NCBI GenBank assembly: GCA_026874595.1 | Contig: CM049312.1 | Coordinates: 69,286,929 to 69,350,928, forward strand | Origin: Sipunculus nudus | Taxonomy: Eukaryota; Annelida; Sipuncula; Golfingiida; Sipunculidae | Reading direction: 5' to 3' | Length of the DNA stretch: 64,000 nucleotides | In this document: piece after piece, positions 48,794-58,983 of the stretch | How the letters are laid out: each line of letters begins with the position of its first letter | Position numbering within the stretch: the stretch's first letter is position 1 | The notes under the pieces: generated by a model | The model's database searches: none | The model's input: the letters and a program-made list of their open reading frames with translations, nothing else | Told to the model about the DNA's origin: nothing | Made by a program: the position numbers and the translations under genes

Positions 48794-48980
48794 GATCGCT
48801 TCCATGGAGGTTGTCTGTTATACGGACGGATTGAGTGGACGTATGGGAGTAAATTTCTCGTCCATTTCGGCCCCATGGGAACTGTCAGTTTGCTATTTAC
48901 TTCCATGTTGTCGCCTCCATAATGATCGCCGCTATCTTTGCTGCGCTGTTCGCATATACGTTTATAAGAGGCCGAACGGA
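48794..48980 (+). pseudogene. Copy C exon 2 remnant, frameshifted
   Basis: Acceptor TTTACAG, then DRFHGGCLLYGRIEW in frame. After an indel between about 48840 and 48880 the conserved NCQFAIYFHVVASIMIAAIF continues in another frame to donor GA|GTATTT. Confidence 0.85.
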
Positions 48981-49253
48981 GTATTTTTATACACTTACAT
49001 CTGATAACACCAATTATGATAACAGTTATAATTGATAAAGGAAAATAAAGTATCATATTTAATGGTTACCCATAAACGACAGTAGCTTTTGAATGCCGCA
49101 TGTATTGACAATATTGGCCCAACCCGTGGATGCTCTCAGGGTAGCTATTTGATTCACAAAACAACATTAATGTGAACACTTAACATCATTGCATAAGTCC
49201 GTTAAAAAGGTTATACTGATTAGATAATTATATAATCACTGCATATATATATA

Positions 49254-50073
49254 TGTAACGGTTCGTTCAATATAGGCACCTTATCATCAATTTTGTACCC
49301 TTTATATATTATCACTCATAGGGTCTATTATTATTTTTTTAGTACAATGGCCATATTGCTGGCAATTTCGTGTTTTCGCTGGTCATACTTGCTTGCAAAC
49401 CAGTTCCACTCCTTGAGACCGGTTTTAGTTATCATGAACTGTTGTAATGAACGGGTGTAATAGAGCGGAAAGTTGTGGTCACCGCGAATGCTCAGGGCGA
49501 ACTGTCCAGGAGATTCAGACCAGCGCTGACTCTCCGTGTAGGCAGTTCGTCTACAGTTATTTCTTATGTTAAGGTAGGCCTTAAGTTATCATTCATGAAG
49601 TAGTCCTTATTATTCTAAGAAATATTATATACTAATGTATATACTAATATAATACTACATTACTTCTGTAAATGTTCAGAAACGAAGTAATTTAATGGAA
49701 GGAATTACTGTTGGAATTACTTGTTCATAAAAAGTTCAAATACGAAGTATTTAACCGTCGATAAAGTATTTAGTGACACACTAGTCGTTAGTGCCAAGTA
49801 CTTTATGTATATTTATATTATTACCTACGTATATTTCTTGTTAAATTGGTCTCTATAAAGAGACCAGCGCTGACTCTCCGTGTAGGCAGTTCGTCTACAG
49901 TTATTTCTTATGTTCAGTTCCAGAGACAAGTAACCTGTATATACTGCACTCGCACTGTATAAATAAATCGTCATGTACAACAACCTGGTTTCGCTGATAT
50001 ATTCGCTCTTCAATAAACGAACTTGACAAGGAAGTGGACCCAACTGCAGACTAACAGACGGACCACAGTTACA
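49254..50073 (+). repeat. 5' LTR
   Basis: 820 bp, TG...CA. Contains TATAAATA near 49957 and CAATAAACG near 50010 as TATA and polyadenylation candidates. A ~55-bp block (AGACCAGCGCTGACTCTCCG...) is present twice, near 49517 and 49859. About nine substitutions separate it from the 3' LTR by eye; it lacks ~65 bp present there. Confidence 0.92.
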
Positions 50074-50095
50074 TATGGCGCAGCCTGCAGGATAT
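50074..50095 (+). other. Primer-binding-site candidate
   Basis: TATGGCGCAGCCTGCAGG directly follows the LTR end. TGGCGC starts 2 nt after CA, the expected place for a tRNA primer site. The tRNA species is not assigned. Confidence 0.5.
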
Positions 50096-50741
50096 TTTGA
50101 AGAGTTAATATTTATTATTTTGTGAAAAGTTTATTCGAAAAAAAAAAAAACCCAAAATGGCTTAATTCTAAGTTGCTGTCACTAGAACGGTATTGACGAG
50201 AAAATTCGAATGTGAGTGTTAAGTCGCTAAACGTTTTGAGCTGTGACTGTGCTTCATATAATGCGCGCATAATTTGATGATCAGCACATTTATCCTTACG
50301 GAATATAAAGAAACGTTCGTTTCTTTGTGCTGTGATAACATTTATCGCTTTGACTGAAGCAAGCAGGAGCTTAAACACCAGGTGACCGCTATCCTCACGC
50401 GTGGGCCCCGTGTGCAAGGAACCGTGTCGTCGCTGAATGAGGTATACACGTGCTGGAGCGACTATAGAACGCGGGCTTCACCTTGGTTCAGAGAACTAGC
50501 TAAAGAGGGCGATATATTTGATGGGGATAGAGAAAAACTGGGGTGCAGTTTTTTTTTTTTTTTTTTTTGGGGGGGGGGGGCAAACAATAAAGAACGTTAT
50601 GGCAAGTTATTTCTGAAGTCCTTGTGATCTGTTATGCGAGCGTATGGTATATACGAGACTGGTAATCTGGAATGAATGAGAGACATGTGAATTATTAGAC
50701 ATATTAGGACATTGTGAACAACATGCAATGATATGAAGGCA

Positions 50742-50812
50742 TGATGAGACTCGAACCACCGACCGCACGCTCAGAAGCCGTCTGCGTAACCAACTGTGCC
50801 ACAAAGGTAAGT
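50742..50812 (-). repeat. tRNA-like Pol III promoter segment (SINE head or tRNA relic)
   Basis: On the minus strand TGGCACAGTTGG fits box A and GGTTCGAGTCT fits box B at tRNA-like spacing. Acceptor and T-stems do not pair well, so a functional tRNA is unlikely. It lies inside the retrotransposon between the 5' LTR and the transposase, in antisense. Confidence 0.5.
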
Positions 50813-51295
50813 TGCAGGTTCGTGAAAAGTTGGGGCATTTAAGTCTATTGTCAGTGAAATCCCATGTGACAGCACACGGGAAATGGTGACGTCATAAGAA
50901 ACGGTAGCGACCCCTATTGGGCTTTATAGGTACAATTTGTAAATGGTATTGAAGGGGCGGACTCACTCGTGAGAATCGCGGGTGACATCGCGATGACCAG
51001 ATATTTAGATTTGAAATGAATAAAAAAGGGTAGGTATTGATAAAATTGAAATGTAGGTAACTCGCTTTAACAATAATGATTAAATATAATCGTTATTACT
51101 AATAATGAAAGAATCTCATAATGGTGTTGAGAGTGAGGTGTTAGGTGTGGATTAGGTTGGAGGTGACACATTCATTAGGGGTTGCAAGGGGATTAACAGG
51201 GCGATTTGATGGTCATCTGACGTTTTGGTTACTGTTACATAATAATTGATAGAGTTGACAGTTGCTAAGGTCCGTCATAGTCAACGCACCCGAAC

Positions 51296-52394
51296 ATGGA
51301 GAGTGCACGACCTGATAGTCTGAGAGAGAAGTTAAATGACATGATAGTGAATATATCTGGACACGGTACAATGCTTAAAAGACAACATGAAAGTGATGGA
51401 AAATCTGTAGATATGGAGGCCAAAAGAAGACGATTAAAACTCCGTAAGAAAGATGACCCAAAGAAAATCGTGAGTACAGCGGGGGGTTCCTGTAAGGTGT
51501 CGGTGATGTCGACAGGCACGTGCACTGATGATGTTGTAACTGTAGATGCTGGAAGTCAATGCTGTTGGAGTAAGGGTAGCTACCAAAGAAGAAAAGAAGA
51601 TACCATTGGCCGACCAACGCATATCACACATACAAAACTAGTGAGAGAAATATTAGTGTCGAAAGAGGCAACTATAGCTTGGTTGAAGGAACAGGGTATG
51701 TTGGCACGCTGCCGTAGCTGCCCCGTTTGTAAATGTTCTATGAAACTGGTTATTGTTAATGATAAGGATAACCATGACATGAGAAGTGTGCGAAGAAACA
51801 CTACTGAGAGACTCTGATAGAGGTGAGAAGATAGGAGGGCACGGAGTTTACGTAGAAATAGACGAGTCTAAATTTGCGAAAAGAAAGTACAATCGGGGTC
51901 ATGAAGTAAAAGGGGGTTGGGTGTTTGGTGGAAGGGAAAAGTTTGACAAGAAATAAGTGTTCATGTTCACTGTTCAAGACAGATCCGCGGCGACTTTGAT
52001 TCCCTTGATAAAAAAACATATAGCCCGTGGATCAATAATACAATCAGATTGCTGGAAAGCTTATGACTGCTTGCCAGCTCACGGGTATCGACACGAAACT
52101 GTAAATCACAGCGCCAATTTCAAGGACCCTGACAGTGGATGTCATACCAATAGTATTGAAGGGACTTGGCAGAAGGTAAAGAGGGGGGTTACCATGCCAA
52201 GGTTCGGAGTGAAGGGAGAACATTTACCCGGGTACCTTAGTGTGTTCATGTGGCGGGAAAAACACAGTGGAAAAGATTGTTCAGGCAGTTCATGGCTGAT
52301 GCAGCGAGAATTTACAACGGCAGATGCGGACATGCCCGTTGTAAATTTTGTATTTAACCAAAGAAAACAGAAAAAATTGTACATAAGAAGTTGA
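51296..52394 (+). pseudogene. Merlin / IS1595 (ISXO2-like) transposase, frameshifted, nested in the LTR element
   Basis: The N-terminal part (51296-51790) is basic and Lys/Arg-rich and ends in a zinc-ribbon-like C-R-S-C-P-V-C region after a WLKEQGM motif. After a frameshift near 51800, 51843-51953 reads GVYVEIDESKFAKRKYNRG (first catalytic Asp) followed by GGWVFGG. A TAA at 51954 interrupts. Then come SIIQSDCWKAYD (second Asp), CHTNSIEGTWQKVKRG (Glu) and FMWREKH. IDESKFxKRKYNRG plus the H-T-N-x-I-E-G block are diagnostic for IS1595-type DDE transposases, called Merlin in animals. One frameshift and one stop make it inactive. Terminal inverted repeats were not located, so its boundaries are open. 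Confidence 0.85.
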
Positions 52395-54200
52395 CATAGT
52401 TATGGTAAGTAGAAAGGAAAATTTAGAATCTTATAAAAAAAAAACTAGAAAGATTTATAGGCCTAACGTGTCATGCACCTGAGAAAAATTTTTTTGAGAT
52501 GCTTAATGGTAAAAATGGTCCCCATGTGTAAAAAAAATGCCATTGATATTTATTAACTATATTGGTGAGTTGTTCTTATTATTATAGAACTGATGAAGTC
52601 AGATCGTTCTTTCATACATGTGGCGAGACGGTGTGTTTGACAACACGAAGCGAGGAATGACACGAGGTGAGAACTATTTATAGAAACGGGGATTTCCACA
52701 GGGGATTTCCAAAGGGTCCGTCTACGTGTAATTGTTTCGTAATGCTGGTTGGTTATGCTGATTTTGCGAGTAGTTTGAAGCAGAATATGTGACAGTGGTG
52801 TGCTAAGCGAATAGAGGAAGCCGCATTATTTGCATACATATATCAATGGGTGAAATGATTGTATTTCAGATGTTATTGTTCAAGTTTCACTTACTTGGTG
52901 GGATGAGGGCACACGTGACGAAGACGTTAATTGTTCACACTTTATAATTAAGGATGAAACTTGTATAAAGAGAAGTGGATATAAGAGAAGGTAAGAGTAA
53001 ATTGACTATAGAAGAGGGAAAAAGAAATAGAACGTAAAGAGTAAACGGAAATATAAAATTACGTATTGAATTAATGGGGGCTAGCGCCCCCACACCCACG
53101 CTTTAGTGCACCCCCTGAAAAGTGTGTGTGACGTAGCCAGACTTTGTGCTCACGGTACTACACAAGAGCAAGACGGGAGTTGTCAGTAAACATGGAGGAA
53201 CATGTAAACAGTTTGTCACGTTGACGATAGAATAGCAGAGCTGAGTACCTTATAGCGTGGATGGATACTTATTTATTGCGAACGTGGTAGGCATAAAAAG
53301 TATTCATATACTCGTTATTGATGACATATGTACTGTTTATCAACAGAAGCATGACTTCATGCATATGTTATGCAAGTTTGGGTGAAGCCCGGTTTCTATA
53401 GTGACGTGCTTAACCTCAAAACTTTCTCCTGGCTTTATTTCACACAAGAAAAAGTTGGGACTTGGGATTTAGACTTCAGTTGAATTCTCGCTGGTTCGTT
53501 TAAAAACGAACATTTGTGCTCAAAACTGACTTCACCCGAGAAATTGGTGCCGCCTTGGAAACGCTGGTGACCTGTAGCGGAAGTGTCAACGAACTTGTGT
53601 GTAGTGTTTGGACTCGGTGTTCTGTGTTTACATGGACAGCTGTATTGGAGGTCTTGTCATACTGGAATGGTAAGCTACGCTTGTATTGATAAGTTTATTG
53701 AGAGATGTTTTAAGTCAAAGGTAATACTGATAACTTTATGGTGATATTGTGATATTGTGAGATAATTGTACATTGGTGAATTAGTTTATACTTCAGGACA
53801 CTGAATACCTCAGGGTGTTATCAGTTTGATGAAATAGTAGGCAGTACACCTTGGGCTTATTATAAGTCAGCTGATAGAATCAAAATCAGTTTAGAAGTTT
53901 TCAATATTGCCGGTAAAACCTTGACCACAATATATTTATCAGTTAACTTTATATTATTTTTAAAAGCCTTACTTGAATAACTTCATTTACGTATTGTTCA
54001 CATGACTACAACAAAGTCTTGTTGCAAGGTAAATGAGTTTCCATAGGCTTTACTCTCATTCCTTCTAATATTAACAAATTTTTCGGCGAATTATTGCCAG
54101 TTTCGACTTTAGTTTTCACCGAAAATTGTGGATAACTTTTCTTTTCTATGATAGGATAAGATTAAGCACTTTGTCATTTACTGTTACATCGTTGATCAGG
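52395..54200. other. Non-coding segment between transposase and gag
   Basis: No ORF of note. At 53544 ATTGGTGCCGCC resembles a primer-binding site or leader sequence and may be part of the original untranslated leader. The rest is unassigned. Confidence 0.4.
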
Positions 54201-55477
54201 ATGATCACTTCCCGAACTGTTACGGTAACAGCGATACCGGCGAATGCTGATGAAACGGAATTAGTAGATTTTTTCACATCCATAGGACCAGTAGAACATG
54301 TCCTGTTAGTGAAAGAAAGCCATTCTAAGCTGTGTGCAGGACGAGGTTACATAGTCTTTGTACAACCCGAGTCTGTACAGAAAGCTTTAGATCAATTGTC
54401 AGGGGTGTCACTTCGCCAGTATACAAAATGTATATTGAGCTTATCTATCACAGAAAGTTCAAATGCGGATGAGATAACCACCCTTATCAAATTGAATACT
54501 GTATTAACAGACCCGGTTGAAACACTTGTTTCTCAATTCGCCACATTAACCAGTGACTAAGTGGAGACACTTGTAGATAGACTGGGAACAATGCAAAAAC
54601 AGCGGGGAGAGTAAATGCTGAGCAGCCTTCCTTTCGTCCCTCTCAGCCATCATCTCAAACTCTTCCAAGGGTACCCTTGTTTTCCGGGGATGAAAAAGAT
54701 GGGATCGGCTATAGACAGTGGTTGTATCATATTAGATGTCTAATAAATACACAGGGCATGCATCCAGATAGTATCATGCAGGTCATTCGAAACTCTGTAC
54801 GGGGTGTCGCTGCTGAAGCAGTATTGGTCATGGGTGAGAATGCTTCGCCCTCTGACGTCATAGACAAGTTTGATACTATGTTTTGTAACGTTTTACACCC
54901 AGAACAACTGCGACAGCAGTTTTATTCTGCTGAACAGTTACCAAAAAAATCTGTAGTTTCATGGAGTTGTAGGATACAAAAGCTTGTAGATTTAATAAAA
55001 CAAGCTTAGGGTATCTCTCCTACGGAGGTTGCAAAGATGCTACGCTCTAGGTTCTACTATGGTCTGCGAAACGAGAGAATTCAATTAGCTCTCCAAAATA
55101 AATTTGATCTGGGAGCTGATTTTGATGAACTTCTCGCTGCCGCCCGCATGAAAGGAAATGCCCTGGATAAACATGAAAACACCGTTAAACCCGTAGCGAA
55201 AGCACATCAGGTTAACACGTCTGTGGATAATACCCTATTACAGAAACTGTAAGATACTGTTTCTAAATTAGACAACCGGGTTGCTTCTCTAGAAAACAAA
55301 ATAAGACCGCCTAGAGAAAATGCTTTCACAACAGCCCCACAAACACAAAGAAATCTTACAAATGTTAACAAGTCAGAACCAATAAGTAGACCTTTGTGTA
55401 CAAGATGTAAATATAGATCACACACGGTTGAAAATTGCCATGCCAAATACGACATAACAGGTAAGCGTTTAAACTGA
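54201..55477 (+). pseudogene. gag: Gypsy gag: RRM-like domain, capsid-like region, zinc knuckle (interrupted)
   Basis: The likely start is ATG 54201 (MITSRTVTVTAIP). The first ~75 codons fit an RRM: RNP2-like VTVTAIP, an E-L-V-D-F-F helix, and RNP1-like GRGYIVFV. After a TAA (54558) and a frameshift near 54600, LPRVPLFSGDEKDGIGYRQW opens a capsid-like region. TAG (55007) and TAA (55250) interrupt the same frame. The end has a CTRCKYRSHTVENC knuckle (CX2CX4HX4C). The order RRM-like, then P-x-x-x-x-F-S-G...W, capsid, resembles vertebrate PNMA proteins, which derive from Gypsy gags. Gag ends at TGA 55475, immediately after a TTTAAAC slippery site. Confidence 0.75.
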
Positions 55478-55530
55478 GAAATGCCCGTGTAGTTACTGGG
55501 TCGAACATGGGCAGTTATACTGAGACCCAG
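55468..55530 (+). promoter_or_regulatory. -1 ribosomal frameshift signal: TTTAAAC plus H-type pseudoknot
   Basis: Slippery heptamer TTTAAAC at 55468-55474, read T TTA AAC in the gag frame and followed directly by the gag stop TGA. After a 7-nt spacer, stem 1 pairs TGCCCGTGT (55482-55490) with ACATGGGCA (55505-55513): 9 bp, one G-U. Loop bases CTGGGTC (55496-55502) pair with GACCCAG (55524-55530): 7 bp, forming stem 2. Loops are 5, 2 and 10 nt. Slipping by -1 enters the protease frame. Confidence 0.8.
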
Positions 55531-56268
55531 GGAACTCTGAGGGGTGGGCCACCCGTTTCAAGCGCTCCACTTGTTGGTAACATTGATAAGGTTAATGTTT
55601 TAGTTGAAGGCATTGAAGCCGTCGGTCTGTTAGATACGGGGGCTCAGGTAACTACAATGTCAGAATCTTTCTATCATCAGCACTTTGCTCAAGTCCCTAT
55701 TCAAACTGTTACAGAATTTTTGAAGGTAGATACGACTAGTGGTGATTGTTTAAAGTTTCGAGGCATACTGGACCTAAATTTAGTCTTTACCGACTTAAAT
55801 TTAGAAGTCGCTGTACCTGTGCTTGTGGTTACTGATACAGAATTTAATTCTGAGGTACCTTTCATTATATGTACTAATGTACTTAATTTGTGCTTGGACC
55901 ACTACAAGCATCAGACAAAGAAAGTGTCTACATCATGGCAAGTGGCCTTTAAATGCCTCTCTACCATAGCAAAGCATTCCTTGGATGCTGATGGGAATGT
56001 TATTAACAGAAAACCTGTCAAGATAGCCCCACAGCAGAAATTGATTATCAATGGTAGCACTAGAGCACGAACCACGGGTGAGGTGTTAACTATCACTGAA
56101 ATGAAAAGTCACCCTTCATTTTCCAATGGACTAGTAGTGACACCTATGTTACAGTCTCTTGACTTATCTTCAGGATTATATCATCGAATTCCTGTTGAAG
56201 TTTACAATATGACTAAGCATGACATAACTGTACCGGTCACTTCAATTGGCCAGGGAAAGGTTTTATAG
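55475..56268 (+). CDS. Retroviral-type aspartic protease region of pol, C-terminally truncated
   Basis: Frame -1 relative to gag, entered through the frameshift site; no stop until 56266. LLDTGAQVTTMS at about 55630-55665 carries the D-T-G active site, with a hydrophobic strand on either side as in Gypsy proteases. Downstream, VPFIICTNVLNL fits the second hydrophobic motif before the RT linker. The frame ends at GQGKVL-TAG, where the sequence jumps to integrase, so RT and RNase H coding is lost. The protease domain itself seems undamaged. It acts normally on the Gag-Pol polyprotein within the particle. Confidence 0.8.
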
Positions 56269-56983
56269 GCCGACAATGGCCAAAGACATTAAAGATCATG
56301 TAGCTACTTGCCCACGGTGTCTTAGAAGAAAAAGTTCAATTCACCAAACAACCCCGTTGATTCCAATAAATTGTAGCCAACCTCTTGAATTGTTATGCAT
56401 CGACTTCTTGAAACTTGATGCTGCAAAAGGTGGAATTGAAGACGTCCTTATTATTACAGACTGTTTCACCAGGTATGCACAGGCTGTACCCTGTAAGGGA
56501 CAGAAAGCAAAGCTAACTGCCAAACTTCTATGGGAAAGGTTTGTTAATCACTATGGATTTCCGTTACGAATTCATAGTGATCAGGGGAGAAATTTTGAGT
56601 CTAAGATAATAAAGAAGCTATGTGACCTAGCCGGAATTAAGAAATCCAGAACAACCCCGTACCATCCCATGGGGAATGGTCAAACTGAACGGTTCAATAG
56701 AACACTCATAAACATGCTAGGTACCTTAGAGGCTGAGCAAAAGTCCGAATGGCCTAATTACATACAAACTCTGGTGCATGCGTACAACTGTACACAAAAC
56801 GACGCCACAGGCTTTAGTCCATTTTACTTAATGTACGGAAGGCATCCAAGGTTACCAACAGATATGGTTTTTGGTACCATGGAAAACCGTCAGAATCCAT
56901 CTGTCGAAACCTATGATAAATTTGTGACAGAGTTGCATGACAAATTGTCAGTAGCTTACAAAATAGCTCAGGACAGGTCTTGA
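56246..56983 (+). pseudogene. Gypsy integrase (C-C half of zinc finger and DDE core)
   Basis: The frame opens at the deletion junction with ERFYRPTMAKDIKDHV, followed by ATCPRC, the C-x-x-C half of the HHCC finger; the two His lie in the deleted part. The core has LCIDFLKLD (first Asp), IHSDQGRNFES (second Asp) and GNGQTERFNR (Glu), with 35 residues between second Asp and Glu as in retroviral-type integrases. FSPFYLMYGRHPR is the usual post-core motif. TGA at 56981 ends the frame. With the HH half missing and no upstream RT, it is not functional by itself. Confidence 0.85.
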
Positions 56984-57039
56984 CAGTCTAAACTACACCA
57001 CAAATCTCTTTATGATAGTAGAGTAAGGGGAGCTATACG

Positions 57040-57594
57040 ATCCAGGTTGGAGACAGGGTTTTAGGTAGAAAGCTGGGTCAGATAGGAAAACACAAACTTG
57101 ATGATTTGTGGGAACAACATAGCTATATTGTTGTAGATCAACCGAATGTAGATATCCCAGTGTATAAGGTGAAGCAGGAATATGATGGGCAAACTAAGGT
57201 TCTGCACAGAAATTTGCTTTTACCCATTAGTAATTTACCCATTCCTGATTCAGGTTTAAAATGCCCTGTAGATTCACCTGAATCCCCCTCTGAAAGTGAA
57301 CCTGAAGACACTTCTGATGAGGAGGCATATCTGGTTTCGGTGCCCATACCGAGGGTTATTCCAACAGAACCACAAGTCGATCAAGGTGATATACCTGATA
57401 ATGATGAACTAAGGAGCAGTGGTAGTAGTCATCCTGATCAAGATGCCTCGCACAATGATACTGAAATGTTACCAAGTATAACTGACGATGAGTCCTCATA
57501 TCAGTCAGAAAACTCCAACCAAACTCGCCCCACACCGCCACCGTTGCGTAGGTCACAAAGAGAACGTCGTCCTCTAGATAGGTATACGCCATGA
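57040..57594 (+). pseudogene. Integrase C-terminal region (GPY/F-like) and acidic tail
   Basis: After a 1-nt frameshift near 57038 the pol frame resumes: VGDRVLGRKLGQIGKHKLDD, then HRNLLLPI, an acidic Ser/Glu/Asp-rich stretch, and the terminal PLRRSQRERRPLDRYTP typical of Gypsy Pol ends. Stop at 57592. Confidence 0.75.
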
Positions 57595-57631
57595 ACAATA
57601 AGCGTTCCACAATGCTTAAGTTTTATTAGAT

Positions 57632-57669
57632 AATTGTCGAGGACGACAATTTTTCGGGAAGGGGGAGGA
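57632..57669 (+). promoter_or_regulatory. Hairpin and polypurine tract before 3' LTR
   Basis: AATTGTCG-AGGA-CGACAATT (57632-57651) is a perfect 8-bp hairpin. GGGAAGGGGGAGGA (57656-57669) is the polypurine tract that primes plus-strand synthesis and ends exactly at the LTR start. Confidence 0.8.
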
Positions 57670-58549
57670 TGTAACGGTTCGTTCAATATAGGCACCTTAT
57701 CATCAATTTTGTACCCTTTATATATTATCACTCATAGGGTCTATTATTATTTTTTTAGTACAATGGCCATATTGCTGGCAATTTCGTGTTTTCGCTGGTC
57801 ATACTTGCTTGCAAACCAGTTCCACTCCTTGAGACCGGTTTTCGTTATCATGAACTGTTGTAATGAACGGGTGTAATAGAGCGGAAAGTTGTGGTCACCG
57901 CGAATGCTCAGGGCGAACTGTCCAGGAGATTCAGACCAGCGCTGACTCTCCGTGTAGGCAGTTCGTCTACAGTTATTTCTTATGTTCAGGTAGGCCTTTT
58001 CTTATGTTCAGGTAGGCCTTCTTCAGAGTATCTTACGAAGTCATAAAATAGCGACTAAAGGTTAAGTTATCATTCATGAAGTAGTCCTTATTATTCTAAG
58101 AAATATTATATACTAATGTATATATTAATATAATACTACATTACTTCTGTAAATGTTCAGAAACGAAGAAATTTAATGGAAGGAATTACTGTTGGAATTA
58201 CTTGTTCATAAAAAGTTCAAATACGAAGTATTTAACCGTCGATAAAGTATTTAGTGACACACTAGTCGTTAGTGCCAAGTACTTTATGTATATTCATATT
58301 ATTACCTACGTATATTTCTTGTTAAATTGGTCTCTATAAAGAGACCAGCGCTGACTCTCCGTGTAGGCAGTTCGTCTACAGTTATTTCTTATGTTCAGTT
58401 CCAGAGACAAGTACCCTGTATATACTGCACCCGCACTGTATAAATAAATCGTCGTGTACAACAACCTGGTTTCGCTGATATATTCGCTCTTCAATAAACG
58501 AACTTGACAAGGAAGTGGACCCAACTGCAGACTAACAGACGGACCACTG

Positions 58550-58554
<5 letters not shown>
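57670..58554 (+). repeat. 3' LTR
   Basis: 885 bp, TGTAACGG...GTTACA. Same order as the 5' LTR, plus ~65 bp near 57990-58060 (TTCTTATGTTCAGGTAGGCC duplicated, then TCTTCAGAGTATC). Followed by (TA)n. Confidence 0.92.
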
Positions 58555-58581
<27 letters not shown>

Positions 58582-58664
58582 ATATATACATGTAATCAAT
58601 TTAATACATTCAGGTTCAATACATCACAGTGAAAGTGCTCTACCGTACGGGGGGCAATAATAAT

Positions 58665-58727
<63 letters not shown>

Positions 58728-58983
58728 TATATTCAACATTCTTTTGCACCCTCTTCTCAAAATTCTGGATAATTCTACTGTTGTTATATTTATGTATAGA
58801 TCTTTACGGACACAGGGGTCGCATTCCATGGTAATCCATTTCATCTCGACAAGAAATAAATTACCATGGAATGCGACCGCTGCTTGGGAGGGGGGGGGGG
58901 GGTGTACTTTTACTGTGGCGGTTACCATGCAAACACAGCTGTAGTGCGTCTTTTTTTGGATTTTGACCTGTCTTTGTTCGCAG
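58555..58983. other. Remainder of copy C intron 2 with (TA)n tracts
   Basis: (TA)n at about 58555-58577 and 58672-58730, and a G-run near 58890-58901. Ends at the exon 3 acceptor TTCGCAG. Confidence 0.7.

Larger units (their letters stand above)
49254..58554 (+). mobile_element. Ty3/Gypsy LTR retrotransposon, RT-deleted, with nested transposase
   Basis: Bounded by LTRs starting TGTAACGGTTCG and ending GTTACA. The internal order is primer-binding-type TGGCGCAGCC, a ~4-kb insert region with a tRNA-like head and a Merlin-type transposase, gag, protease, integrase, hairpin and polypurine tract. Protease before integrase with a C-terminal GPY/F-like region is the Ty3/Gypsy order. RT and RNase H are absent. 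Gag has two stops, a frameshift and a third stop. Inserted in a (TA)n tract, so the target duplication (ATATA-type) cannot be defined. It could move only with proteins supplied in trans. Confidence 0.9.

Noticed and set aside
50742-50812. Functional tRNA gene on the minus strand
   Set aside because: Box A and box B are good but the acceptor and T-stems do not pair; kept only as a tRNA-like segment.
54126-54200. Gag starting upstream at 54126
   Set aside because: The first 25 codons show no domain; the ATG at 54201 lies just before the RRM and fits better.
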